64,000 bases of DNA from the NCBI GenBank assembly GCA_035945115.1, contig DASZAN010000094.1, positions 23,622-87,621 of the forward strand, written 5' to 3'. The DNA is from DAHUYF01 sp035945115. GTDB taxonomy: Bacteria; Pseudomonadota; Alphaproteobacteria; ATCC43930; CGMCC-115725. Made by a program: the position numbers and the translations under genes. Below are positions 26,675-35,217 of the stretch, piece by piece (the first letter of the stretch is position 1; each line of letters starts with the position of its first letter). Under the pieces are notes generated by a model. That model was not told the DNA's origin. It was given only the letters and a program-made list of their open reading frames with translations, and searched no databases.

Positions 26675-28144
26675 ATGAACAAGGCAGCTGAGCCTCGATC
26701 CACGACCGCGCGACGAATCGCCTTGCCGGGCGTGGAGCCGGTGCGTGGCAGCCGAGTGGCCGCATGGGCTCACCGCTCGTGTCTCTGCGGTGTCCTCGCC
26801 CTCGCCCTCTGGGCGCCCCTGCCGTTCGGTAGCGCGCGGCCCTGGGCCGCCGGCCTGCTGGCGATTGTCGGCGGAGTCATCGTCATGAGCCGCGGCGTCG
26901 CCGATCTCGGCTTCGGCGAAGAAGCGCCCGGGGACATGCGCGAGCTCACGCTGCCGGCGCTGCTCTTTGCGCTCGCGCTCGGCTGGGCAATGGTGCAATC
27001 CCTCCCTCTCGCCCCGTCCGGATGGCAACACCCGTTGTGGGCGGAGGCGCAATCGCTGCTGGCCGTGCCGCCAGCGGGGCGCATCGGGATCGACCCGAGT
27101 GCCGCTCGGAACGCGCTCGTGCATCTGATCTCAGATGCCGCCATCTTCTGGCTCGCCTTTCGCGCCGCCCAGCGCCCGGAAGGCGCGCGGACGATCGTCG
27201 TCGCCGTTGCCGTCATCGGTGCGCTTTATGCCGGATGGGGTCTCATCGTCTACGGTCTCGGCAATCGCTCGGTGCTCTGGTTCGACAAATGGGCGTATCC
27301 CGACGACCTCACCAGCACCTTCGTCAACCGTAATTCCTTCGCGACATTCGCCGGGCTTGCGCTTGTGACATCGGTCGGCTTGCTGGTGGACGCCATGCTT
27401 GCCCGGATCGATTTTCAGCAGGATCGTCGCCTCGTCCTGAGCTCGCTCTTCGATCTCGTGATGGGCCGCGCCGCATGGCTCGTCGCCGCCATCACGCTGG
27501 CGCTCACCGCCGTGCTGCTCACGCATTCGCGGGGGGGTGCGATCGCCACCGGCGCCGGCATCGTTGGCCTCATCGTGACGACGTTCTTAGCGCCGAGCCT
27601 TAGAGGTCCGTGGCGAGGCGGCTTTGCCGTCATGGCGGTGGCGGCGGCGCTATTGCTCGTCGTGATCAGCGGCGCGACGACGCTCGGCCGCATCGCCGAC
27701 ACGGCGTGGGACGCCGAAGGCCGCCGCGAGATCTATGAGCTCACGCTCGAGGCGATCGGCAACACGCCGCTCCTGGGCACCGGGCTCGGCACATTCAAAT
27801 GGATTTTCCCCACCTACCGCACCGAGGATATGCCCTTCACCATTGAGCTCGCGCACAACGACTACCTTGAGAACATGCTGGAGCTCGGTATTCCCGCCAC
27901 CCTCTTGCTCACCGGCGCGGCGGCGTCCCTCAGCTTCGCTTGCATCCGCGGCGTCTTCCGCCGCCGGCGCAACGCGATCATACCGTGCATCGGTGTCGGA
28001 GCCTCCCTCCTTGTCGGCGTGCATGCCTGCTTTGACTTCAGCCTGCAGATCCCAGCGGTGAGTCTTCTCTACCTGCTGCTGCTCGGCGCCGGCGTCGCGC
28101 AATCGTCGCCGACCCGCATCCAGACCGGAGAAGCGCTCACCTGA
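26675..28144 (+). CDS. O-antigen ligase/polymerase-like membrane protein (second copy type)
   Basis: A 489-residue polytopic protein with about 11 hydrophobic helices. Diagnostic stretches are LTHSRGGAIATGAGIVGLIV, GRREIYELTLEAIGNTPLLG, and the loop ELAHNDYLENMLELGIPAT with the His-Asn-Asp typical of Wzy_C-type proteins. FVNRNSFATFAGLAL near 215 is also characteristic. It differs greatly from the ligase-like protein at 22995. GC content is back to the level of the flanks. A TTG 33 bases upstream is an alternative start. Its 3' end overlaps the next, convergent gene by eight bases. Confidence 0.83.
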   Translation: MNKAAEPRSTTARRIALPGVEPVRGSRVAAWAHRSCLCGVLALALWAPLPFGSARPWAAGLLAIVGGVIVMSRGVADLGFGEEAPGDMRELTLPALLFALALGWAMVQSLPLAPSGWQHPLWAEAQSLLAVPPAGRIGIDPSAARNALVHLISDAAIFWLAFRAAQRPEGARTIVVAVAVIGALYAGWGLIVYGLGNRSVLWFDKWAYPDDLTSTFVNRNSFATFAGLALVTSVGLLVDAMLARIDFQQDRRLVLSSLFDLVMGRAAWLVAAITLALTAVLLTHSRGGAIATGAGIVGLIVTTFLAPSLRGPWRGGFAVMAVAAALLLVVISGATTLGRIADTAWDAEGRREIYELTLEAIGNTPLLGTGLGTFKWIFPTYRTEDMPFTIELAHNDYLENMLELGIPATLLLTGAAASLSFACIRGVFRRRRNAIIPCIGVGASLLVGVHACFDFSLQIPAVSLLYLLLLGAGVAQSSPTRIQTGEALT

Positions 28145-28838
28145 CGGTGCGCAGTTGCTGCTCGAACCGGCTCAGCGTCACCCTGTCGGTCGTGAGCGCG
28201 GTGATCACGACGCCGATTTTGCCCGAAGCACGCGCGACGCGCACGAGATCATCGACAGAGCGGCGCCCGAGAAGTCGAACCTGGTCGGCGACCGCGGCTT
28301 TGCCGTCGTCATCGAACACCGAAAAGAGCGCGAGGCCCATCTCCGAGCGCCACGCCAGGAGTGAAGGCTCATAGCGCGCGAGCGCGATTGACATCTTGAG
28401 CGCCGCAGCAGCCGCGGGCGTCGCACCGCTCTCGAGCCGGCGCGCATCGGCGAGCGCCGCCCATGCGGCCGCGTTTGCCGGTGCCTCGCCCAAGCTTTGC
28501 TCGAACCGGCGCTCTGCTTCCTTCAGAAGCTCGCGATCATAGCCCGTGCGGCCGCCCGCAGGGACCGCGAGGCGCATGACGAGCACGCCGCTGTCGAAGC
28601 TGTTTGCCGGCTCCCGCCACCAGCGGTCTGCTCCATCGATGTCGGTGATGGCGGTCTTGAGGTCGTCCGCGGCAATGGTGCCGCTCCGGGGCTGCGCCAG
28701 CACCGCCGCTGCGTGATATTGCAGCAGTGCCGCCGCCAATTGCGGCGTCCCGAGATAGATGAGCGCGGCACCGGCCGGGACGGCGACAATCGCCGCCAGC
28801 AAGCGCCGGCGCGCCGCCGGCCCGCGGTCAGCCGGCAT
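28137..28838 (-). CDS. Hypothetical membrane-anchored protein with helical repeats
   Basis: A 233-residue protein with one N-terminal membrane segment (about 13-35, LLAAIVAVPAGAALIYLG) and then a mostly helical, alanine-rich periplasmic part resembling TPR repeats, for example RRFEQSLGEAPANAAAWAAL and ALKMSIALARYEPSLLAWRS. No catalytic motif is visible. It lies 20 bases downstream of the tyrosine kinase gene on the same strand and is convergent with the polymerase-like gene. Similar small TPR-like proteins accompany polymerase and kinase genes in other loci, where they may assist assembly. Function not known. Confidence 0.7.
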   Translation of the reverse strand: MPADRGPAARRRLLAAIVAVPAGAALIYLGTPQLAAALLQYHAAAVLAQPRSGTIAADDLKTAITDIDGADRWWREPANSFDSGVLVMRLAVPAGGRTGYDRELLKEAERRFEQSLGEAPANAAAWAALADARRLESGATPAAAAALKMSIALARYEPSLLAWRSEMGLALFSVFDDDGKAAVADQVRLLGRRSVDDLVRVARASGKIGVVITALTTDRVTLSRFEQQLRTVR

Positions 28839-28858
28839 CGGCCGTCGACGGCCGACGG

Positions 28859-31144
28859 CTAGGCCTCCTTGCCATAGTAATCGCCATAGCGGCCGTAGTA
28901 ATAGCCGTAGTCGCCATAGCCGTATTTCGCGTGCTTGCGAACGTTGACGCGTGTCAGCACGACCCCGGCGAGGTGGCGGCCTTGCGTCTGCAGCAGCTTC
29001 AGCGCGCCGAGCGCCACCTGGCGGGGCGTCTTCTCCCAGCGGATCATGAAGAGGGTGGCATCGGCGGCGTGCGAGAGGACAATGGCATCGGTGACCGCCA
29101 GCACCGGCGGCGCGTCCAGCACGATGAGGTCGTAACGAGCACGCATGCTCTCAAGGAAGTTCTTCATATGCTGCGATCCCAACAGATCCTGCGGATTGGC
29201 GGTGCCGCCGCGCGTCGGGATGTAGCGAAGGCTCGATTGGTCATCCACCTGGATGAGCTGCGAAATGTCCGCGCCCTCGCCGAAAAGCGCGACTAGGTCC
29301 GCACCCTTGGCCTCGCCCAAGAGGCCGCTCAAGGTCGGATGGCGCAGGTCACAATCGATGATGAGCGCGCGTCCGCCCGAGCGCGCGACGCTCCGCGCGA
29401 GAGAGACGGAGAAGACGCTCTTTCCCTCCTCCGGGACCGAGGAGGTGACGACGACAATCTTCGGCGGCGCATCAACGTTGGAGAAGCGCAACGCCGTGCG
29501 CACCGAGCGAATGGCTTCGGCATAGCTCGAGACCGGTTGCTGCAGCACGAAGTCATGCGGCCGGCGGCCCATCGGCATGCCGGGCACGATGCCGAGGCAC
29601 GAGACGCCGGCGAGCTGCTCGATCTGCTCCGCGCTGCGGAAGCCGTTGTCGAGGTGCTCAAGGGCGAACGCAAGAACCAATCCGCAGATCAGCGAGAGAG
29701 CAAGAGCGAGGCCGATGAAGGTGAGCGTCTTCGGGAAGGAGGGAATAGCCGGAGTGCTGGCGGCCGAGACGACTGTGGCGTCCGATTCCTGGATGTCCTG
29801 CTGCGCCGTGGTCTGTTTGAAACGGTTGAGAAAATTCTCATAGAGCGCCCGGTTCGCATCCGCTTGGCGTTCGAGTTCGCGCAGCCCGACTTGATCCGTG
29901 TCCTGTTGCGCGGTCGTCCTCTGCAAAAGCTGCAATTGATCGCGCAGCGTGCTCTCGCGGGTGCGTGCCGCGACCACCTCATTCGACATGCCGTGCGTGA
30001 TGCTGTTGACCTCTTCCGATATCTTCTTGTTGAGATCGGCAAGCTCGGCGCGGATGTTGATCATCGCGGGGTGAGCCGGACGATAGCGAGCCGAAAGCTC
30101 AGCTTCCTGCCGACGCACCTGCGCCTGCTGCTCCTTCAGCTTTTGAATGACCGGAGAGGCTAGCACCTGAGCCGCACTGTCGGCGCCGTTCTGGTTGCGG
30201 ATCATATCCTGCACCTGCCGCAGATTCGCTTCCTTCTGCGCGCGGTCGGCGGTGGCGATGATCAGCTGCGAATTGAGCTCGGACAGCTGCTGGGTGGAAA
30301 CGGTGATGCCATTGGTGGCCTGCGTGAGGTGATGCGTCTGCTTGAAGAACTGTACTGCCTCGTCGCTGGCCTTCACTTTCTGCTTGAGCTCGCTCAAATG
30401 GTCGTCGAGCCAATCGCTCGCGCGCTTTGTCGCGGCGAACTTCGCATCGAGCTGGCCCAACAGGTAGAGTTCGCCGTAGGTGTTGACGATGGCGGCGGCG
30501 AGCGCGGGATCAGGGCTCTCGAACCGGATTTTGATGATGTAGGATCTGCCGTCGTTAAAAATGACGAGATGGCGAAGCAAGTTCGCGACAGCGACATCGA
30601 AATCCGCTTGCTTCTGCTGCTCCGGACTGAGCGATGCCGCCTCAGGTAAGCCAAAAATCTCGCCGAACCAGTCCGCGACCAACGCTATCGGATTGAATCG
30701 ATCCCAGAAGCCGGGCGGCGCCAGCCGCGGATTGAAAAGCTTGTTGGCGGCGAGGTCGAGCTTTTTCACGACCTTGCCGGCGAGCGCCGGCGATTGCAGC
30801 ACCTCGACCTCGCTACGCACCACTGCGGCGTCGGATTGGAGACCGGAGACCACCGCTTGCAGGTCGACCACCTGACGCTTGCGCGTGTCGAGCATCACCT
30901 CGGTTTCCGCGGTGTAGCGAGGCGTCAGTTGGAAGACGATAATGGCGGCGAGCACGGTCAGCAGCAGGGTGCAGCCGGCAATCACGCCGCGTCGGCGTTT
31001 CAGCACGTTGAGCGTATGGCGAAGATCGAGCCCGTCGACGGGTTCGGGCGGAACCCGCGGGGCACGCGCCTCGGGCGCTTCACGCTCGGCGGGGCCGCCA
31101 CCGGCGCCAGGCCGCGAACTCGGCATTGTCACAAGCTCTGCCAT
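28859..31144 (-). CDS. Wzc/ExoP-type polysaccharide co-polymerase and tyrosine autokinase
   Basis: A 761-residue inner-membrane protein that controls chain length and export. It has two membrane segments flanking a large coiled-coil periplasmic Wzz domain (about 40-470), including a GNVR-like LERQADANRALYENFLNRFK segment, then a cytoplasmic bacterial tyrosine kinase domain: Walker A SSVPEEGKS near 570, Walker A' ALIIDCDLRHP and Walker B YDLIVLDAPP. The last 25 residues hold nine tyrosines in Gly/Tyr repeats, the autophosphorylation cluster. The first ATG of the longer frame is not used; Met at 31144 gives the normal N-terminus. It follows the Wza-type gene by 124 bases. Confidence 0.93.
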   Translation of the reverse strand: MAELVTMPSSRPGAGGGPAEREAPEARAPRVPPEPVDGLDLRHTLNVLKRRRGVIAGCTLLLTVLAAIIVFQLTPRYTAETEVMLDTRKRQVVDLQAVVSGLQSDAAVVRSEVEVLQSPALAGKVVKKLDLAANKLFNPRLAPPGFWDRFNPIALVADWFGEIFGLPEAASLSPEQQKQADFDVAVANLLRHLVIFNDGRSYIIKIRFESPDPALAAAIVNTYGELYLLGQLDAKFAATKRASDWLDDHLSELKQKVKASDEAVQFFKQTHHLTQATNGITVSTQQLSELNSQLIIATADRAQKEANLRQVQDMIRNQNGADSAAQVLASPVIQKLKEQQAQVRRQEAELSARYRPAHPAMINIRAELADLNKKISEEVNSITHGMSNEVVAARTRESTLRDQLQLLQRTTAQQDTDQVGLRELERQADANRALYENFLNRFKQTTAQQDIQESDATVVSAASTPAIPSFPKTLTFIGLALALSLICGLVLAFALEHLDNGFRSAEQIEQLAGVSCLGIVPGMPMGRRPHDFVLQQPVSSYAEAIRSVRTALRFSNVDAPPKIVVVTSSVPEEGKSVFSVSLARSVARSGGRALIIDCDLRHPTLSGLLGEAKGADLVALFGEGADISQLIQVDDQSSLRYIPTRGGTANPQDLLGSQHMKNFLESMRARYDLIVLDAPPVLAVTDAIVLSHAADATLFMIRWEKTPRQVALGALKLLQTQGRHLAGVVLTRVNVRKHAKYGYGDYGYYYGRYGDYYGKEA

Positions 31145-31268
31145 CGCACCCACATTTGCTTCAGGACGCGCGGCAGGCTTCCTGCCCTGTCGGCGCTGGC
31201 GTCTGCCGACCTCATTGATCCGCCCAGACGATAAACGAAGCCTTAACGAATGCGCAAAAAACACAGAA

Positions 31269-31841
31269 CTAAAAGAACCGCTCCGGCACACGGATGACGT
31301 CACCGGGGAGAATCACCGCGTCTTCGCCCACTTCCTGCTCACCGGCAGCCGCTTTGGCAGCGCGCTTCACCAGGATATGCGCGCGATTGGCCCGCGGCGT
31401 GTAGCCGCCCGCGAGCGCCACCGCGTTCACGACTGTCATCGCGTTCACGTAGGGATAGCTGCCGGGCTTCTGCACCTCGCCCAGAATGAAGAATGGGCGA
31501 TAGTTGAGCACCTCGACATTGACGCGGGGATTGACAAGGTAGTCCTTGCCGTAGCTTTGCGTGATCTGCCCCTCGGCCTCGCTGATGGTCTTGCCGGCGA
31601 GCTTGGTCGGACCAATCAGCGGCAAGGCCACCATGCCTTGATCATTGACGTCGAAGTCGCCCGAGAGATCCTTCTCGCCGAAAACGGTAACGCGCACCTT
31701 GTCCCCGGTGCCAAGGCGATAGGCGGCGATGTCGTCGGCCCGTCCGATGCGCGGCGCAATCGCGAACGCCAAAAGACCGGCCAGCGCCAGACGCAGGAGG
31801 AGCTTCGGCCGTTCACCCCGCCTCGACACCAGGCTCGTCAT
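31269..31841 (-). CDS. Wza/ExoF-type polysaccharide export protein (short form)
   Basis: A 190-residue periplasmic or outer-membrane-associated protein with a signal peptide ending near IGRADD, then the Poly_export domain (YRLGTGDKVRVTVFGEKDLS) and one SLBB-like domain (FFILGEVQKPGSYPYVNAMT). It lacks the second SLBB domain and the C-terminal amphipathic helix of E. coli Wza and has no lipobox Cys, so it likely works with the separate outer-membrane barrel encoded immediately upstream. A GTG abutting the previous stop is an alternative start, but the ATG has CGGAG before it. Confidence 0.9.
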   Translation of the reverse strand: MTSLVSRRGERPKLLLRLALAGLLAFAIAPRIGRADDIAAYRLGTGDKVRVTVFGEKDLSGDFDVNDQGMVALPLIGPTKLAGKTISEAEGQITQSYGKDYLVNPRVNVEVLNYRPFFILGEVQKPGSYPYVNAMTVVNAVALAGGYTPRANRAHILVKRAAKAAAGEQEVGEDAVILPGDVIRVPERFF

Positions 31842-31853
31842 CGCTCCGTTCAC

Positions 31854-33245
31854 TCAGAACCCGACCGTCGCTCCGACGATACCGATGACCCGATCATATC
31901 CGGCGCCGGGCACATTCGAATCGCGCTTGCTGTAGCTCACATCCGCCGTCAGCCGGATGTTGCGGTTCATGAGATAGCGCGCGCCGATAGCGCCTCCGAA
32001 GGTATCGTCGGTACGATTGATCTCCGAGTAAGCGTCGCGCACGTAGCCGACGGAACCGGTGAGCAGCAGATTGCGAAGGAGCTCGTGCTCAACGGTGAGC
32101 TGAAAATTCGTCTCACGTGACCCTGAAGCTGCCGACTCCGCGAATGGATTCGCTGCCGTGGGCGTTGCAACAACCAACGTGGTTTCCGCAACAGACTGCG
32201 AGAACGAGCCCTTGATCGAGGTGAGCGGCGTGACGTTCCAGAGCAGATTGCCGCCGAAAGCCGGACCGTTGAAGTTGTGGAACAGCTCTCCTGGCTGACT
32301 TTGCGCCTCATACTCCTGGTGCAGGAAGCCAACATAAACCTCGGCGGTGATGAGCCGCGTGACTTCTATGGCCGTGCCGGCATCCAATTCATAGCCCTTC
32401 GAATTTCGCCGCGCGCTGGGATTGGTGATGCGAAAATCGCCGGGATCGGGGTGCAGGAGTGTTTGGTCTTGCTGGTTATATTGCCGGAGATTCCCAACGG
32501 CGCGCACGAAAGCCTGGTATCCCGGAATGAATTCGTACGAAACGCGAGGCGCAACCACATACTCGATACGGTCGCGGTCGTTCTCGGGAACGAGAATGCC
32601 GGTACTGGTGAATTGGCTGTTGAAGTCGTAGGAGGTGACCGTGCTGTCGACGCGCAGCCCGATGCGCGCAAGCTCGCGCACATAGGCAAGGTAGGCGCCA
32701 GTCACATGATACTCGGTCGGATGCGCCTGATTGACCGTCGAGTCGGGCGAGGCGCGGTCTTCGTGCTGGAGCGCATAGCCGCCGTCAGCGATGAAGTATT
32801 GTCCGTTCGAGATGTCGTACCGACCGCGCAGATCGGCGGCGGCGTTGTTCACGTTCTCAGAACTGTGCGTGGCGTATTGCTTGAACTGCCCCGTCGCGGT
32901 GAAGGCGAGCGAGTGGCGGTTCCAATCCGAGGCCACAGACACGCCGGGATTTTCCGTCGTGTAGAAATCGCTTTTCGCGCCGTTTTGCGTCGCAAAGACG
33001 TTGCTGTCATAGGTCTCGGTCAGCCCCAACGTCGGATGGACGATGAACGAGCCCAGGCGAATGCCCAAGGGATCGTAGTCCGGTCGTGGCCGCGACAGAA
33101 CCGTCTGCCCTTCGGGACCGACCGCCGCCGGCCCGAGCGCATTCCCGGGATAAGCGGGAACCGGTGTCGGAATTTGCGCCACGGCATGACCGGACGCGAC
33201 CATCAGCGCGCAGGCGCTGACACACAATCCCCCCAAGACCTTCAT
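31854..33245 (-). CDS. Outer-membrane beta-barrel protein of polysaccharide export
   Basis: A 463-residue protein with a signal peptide (about 1-23, ending HAVAQ) and a C-terminal series of alternating aromatic/hydrophobic strands ending in Phe, the usual barrel-assembly signal. It resembles the BBP2/DUF-type outer-membrane barrels found with Wza-like genes, for example PTLGLTETYDSNVFATQNG near 72-90. It likely supplies the outer-membrane pore that the short Wza-type protein lacks. First gene of the export operon that continues with the export protein and kinase. Confidence 0.83.
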   Translation of the reverse strand: MKVLGGLCVSACALMVASGHAVAQIPTPVPAYPGNALGPAAVGPEGQTVLSRPRPDYDPLGIRLGSFIVHPTLGLTETYDSNVFATQNGAKSDFYTTENPGVSVASDWNRHSLAFTATGQFKQYATHSSENVNNAAADLRGRYDISNGQYFIADGGYALQHEDRASPDSTVNQAHPTEYHVTGAYLAYVRELARIGLRVDSTVTSYDFNSQFTSTGILVPENDRDRIEYVVAPRVSYEFIPGYQAFVRAVGNLRQYNQQDQTLLHPDPGDFRITNPSARRNSKGYELDAGTAIEVTRLITAEVYVGFLHQEYEAQSQPGELFHNFNGPAFGGNLLWNVTPLTSIKGSFSQSVAETTLVVATPTAANPFAESAASGSRETNFQLTVEHELLRNLLLTGSVGYVRDAYSEINRTDDTFGGAIGARYLMNRNIRLTADVSYSKRDSNVPGAGYDRVIGIVGATVGF

Positions 33246-33380
33246 CTGCCCAATCCTATGAGTCTGTTGCCCCTCAAACCGACACCCGCCGCGACACGCA
33301 GCCTCCCTTCACGCTGCCGCAGAAGCGCCGAAGTCTACAATGATTAACCGCGCGCGCCCACCGCCTCCTTAAGCGCGTGA

Positions 33381-33899
33381 TCAGCGCGGGCTGCTGTTCA
33401 GGCCCGTAGTCGTCGTCGACGTCGTCCCATGCTTCGGATCGGTCCAGGGCGCCTTCAGCGGCGCGTCATAGTCCGTGGGTCCCGGCGCGCCCGGCGGCTG
33501 GGCGCCGGCGAGCGGGATAATGGCGCTCGTGAGGACGTCGTTGTTCTTGTCCTCGTCCGGCAGCTGTGCCAGCACGGCATCGACGATGGCAATCGCCGAG
33601 TTGGGCGACGCGTTCACCGCGGCGGTGGCGATCGCCGCCGCATCCGCCGGATCGTGCGCGGTCGCCGCAGCGGCGATCTGTGCCGCGAGAGAGGGATTGG
33701 CGGTAATCGCCGCGGTGATCGCCGCCACCAGGCCGCCAATGTCGCCGGGCGCCGGTGCGTAGATCATTGCCGCCACCGCGGGAGGCAGCGCCACGTGGGG
33801 CGCGCCGTCATTCGCCGCCGCCGCCAGGGCATCGCCAGCCCCGAGAGCCAGTCCGGCGCTCAGCAGAGCTGCCGCCGAAAGATGAGAAAGTGCGTTCAC
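33381..33899 (-). CDS. Alanine-rich secreted protein of unknown function
   Basis: A 172-residue exported protein. The GTG start follows GGAGG with ideal spacing, a better choice than the TTG 21 bases upstream. A signal peptide (about 1-27, ending DALAA) precedes an alanine-rich central region (about 50-110) with repeated Ala-Ala-Ile and Ala-Ala-Ala-Thr groups, such as IAAAATAHDPADAAAIATAA, likely helical. The C-terminus is rich in Pro, Thr and Ser. No catalytic residues are evident. It lies upstream of the barrel gene on the same strand and may belong to the same envelope or matrix system. Confidence 0.65.
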   Translation of the reverse strand: MNALSHLSAAALLSAGLALGAGDALAAAANDGAPHVALPPAVAAMIYAPAPGDIGGLVAAITAAITANPSLAAQIAAAATAHDPADAAAIATAAVNASPNSAIAIVDAVLAQLPDEDKNNDVLTSAIIPLAGAQPPGAPGPTDYDAPLKAPWTDPKHGTTSTTTTGLNSSPR

Positions 33900-34362
33900 G
33901 ATGATCCTCCGTTGCCGCAAGCCAATATTTCAGCGCTCAAGAAAAATACTCCAAAACTTTTGTAAAACGCAAGAGATTTCGAGATTTTCTCCACATTCTC
34001 TGATATTTCTCTTTAACCATAATCGTCGAGTTCTTTCGGATACGGTGGCGAGCCGGGCCGGCACACCCGAAACGCCGGCTGTACGGTGAGCTTCTCTCGC
34101 CTTCTCGGCAACCGTTATTCGGAAAATTGGCGCGGGAGACACATGTTTTCTCGGCCCTGTTGCGCCAGCGCAACAAGATGAGGCGGAGAATCGCGGCCGC
34201 CCGGAATTTTTCGATTCCGATGTTGATTAATGCTGCACGCTGCAATAAATTGCCTTAAATTTGATTCGAAATAAAACTAAAAGAACACGTCCGATTTTCT
34301 CAAATTCATTTCAGATTAACCCCGCACCTTCCAAAATTCACGAGCGGACGGGAGGGGTGCTC
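33900..34362. promoter_or_regulatory. A+T-rich divergent intergenic region with palindromic operator candidate
   Basis: The 463 bases between the secreted Ala-rich gene and the LapG-like gene hold no convincing coding frame. They are far richer in A+T than the genes on either side, with several A and T runs, as expected for promoters in both directions. A perfect palindrome sits at 34158-34175. No sigma-factor pair is clear enough to call. Confidence 0.5.
34158..34175. promoter_or_regulatory. Perfect palindrome, candidate operator
   Basis: TGTTGCGC and GCGCAACA, separated by CA, form an uninterrupted 8+8 inverted repeat inside the A+T-rich divergent region, about 190 bases before the LapG-like gene. 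The symmetry and size fit a dimeric regulator site; no binding family can be named with confidence. Confidence 0.4.
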
Positions 34363-34971
34363 ATGAAATATAAAATTGCTTTTTTGTCGGCAATACTTAC
34401 TGGCCTGGTTGCCAGCCCGAGCCTTCCCGCCCATGCCGGCGGCGTGATCGCCACCGGCGCCGCCGTCGTGCCCCCCTCCGGCTTCATTCATTTCTGCATC
34501 AAACATTCCGAGGAGTGCCTGGTGAGCGGCCAGGCTGCGGTCCGGATGGAATTGACCCCCGTGCGCCAAGGGGAGCTCCGCGAGGTGCAAGCGCGGATCA
34601 ACGCGGCCATCGAGCCCCGTGAAGATCCAAGACATCTCTGGGAATATGCGCGTGATGGCCGCGGCGACTGCAACACCTTTGCGCTGACGAAGCGCCGCGC
34701 CCTCATCGCCCTAGGCTGGCCCGAGGAAACTCTGCTGCTGGCGGCGGTCTATACCGAGCACAACGAGGGACACCTGGTGCTGGTCGCGCGCACCTCGCAA
34801 GGCGATCTCGTGCTCGACAATCGTCTCCCGCGTATCGTTGAGTGGACCGTGCTTCCCTATCGCTGGGTTTCGATGCAGAGCCAGACGAGCCCGGCACGTT
34901 GGGTGCGCGTCACCAGCGAGAGCGTCGCCACCGCCGATTCCGGCCAGAATGCCGCCGTCACGTTGCGTTAG
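34363..34971 (+). CDS. LapG-like periplasmic transglutaminase-type cysteine peptidase
   Basis: A 202-residue exported protein of the bacterial transglutaminase-like cysteine proteinase family (BTLCP). After a signal peptide (about 1-25, ending AHA), the catalytic triad is readable: Cys103 in GRGDCNTFALTKR, His137 in EGHLVLVA, Asp152 in VLDNR. LapG cleaves a surface adhesin under control of the c-di-GMP receptor LapD; neither a LapD nor an adhesin gene is in this window. The ATG follows GAGGGG. Position beside the polysaccharide export genes suggests a role in cell-surface attachment. Confidence 0.85.
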   Translation: MKYKIAFLSAILTGLVASPSLPAHAGGVIATGAAVVPPSGFIHFCIKHSEECLVSGQAAVRMELTPVRQGELREVQARINAAIEPREDPRHLWEYARDGRGDCNTFALTKRRALIALGWPEETLLLAAVYTEHNEGHLVLVARTSQGDLVLDNRLPRIVEWTVLPYRWVSMQSQTSPARWVRVTSESVATADSGQNAAVTLR

Positions 34972-35000
34972 TGCGCGTAGCGAGAGCGTCCACGATTGGG

Positions 35001-35147
35001 TCAGCGGCCGAGATAAAGCGCCGCCATCGCCGCCCAGGGCACCAGCGCGCCCACGAGCCAGGCGGTCAGCTTGAGATAGTCGATCTGGAGCGCTGACCTT
35101 GCGGCCAATGGCAGGGCCACAGAGCGCAGATGGGATTGGGCACGCAT
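35001..35147 (-). CDS. Small single-pass membrane protein
   Basis: A 48-residue frame with one hydrophobic segment near its C-terminus (LTAWLVGALVPWAAMAALYL). GAGAGAA lies upstream of the ATG. It sits between the LapG-like gene (convergent) and the end of the WcaI-like gene on its own strand. No homologue can be named; support comes from the membrane segment and the ribosome site only. Confidence 0.4.
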   Translation of the reverse strand: MRAQSHLRSVALPLAARSALQIDYLKLTAWLVGALVPWAAMAALYLGR

Positions 35148-35217
35148 CGGGGTTTCTCTCTCGGCTCTTTCAGCCTGGTTCTCAGGAGACAGCAAACCCC
35201 TTGATTAATCGTTAACG

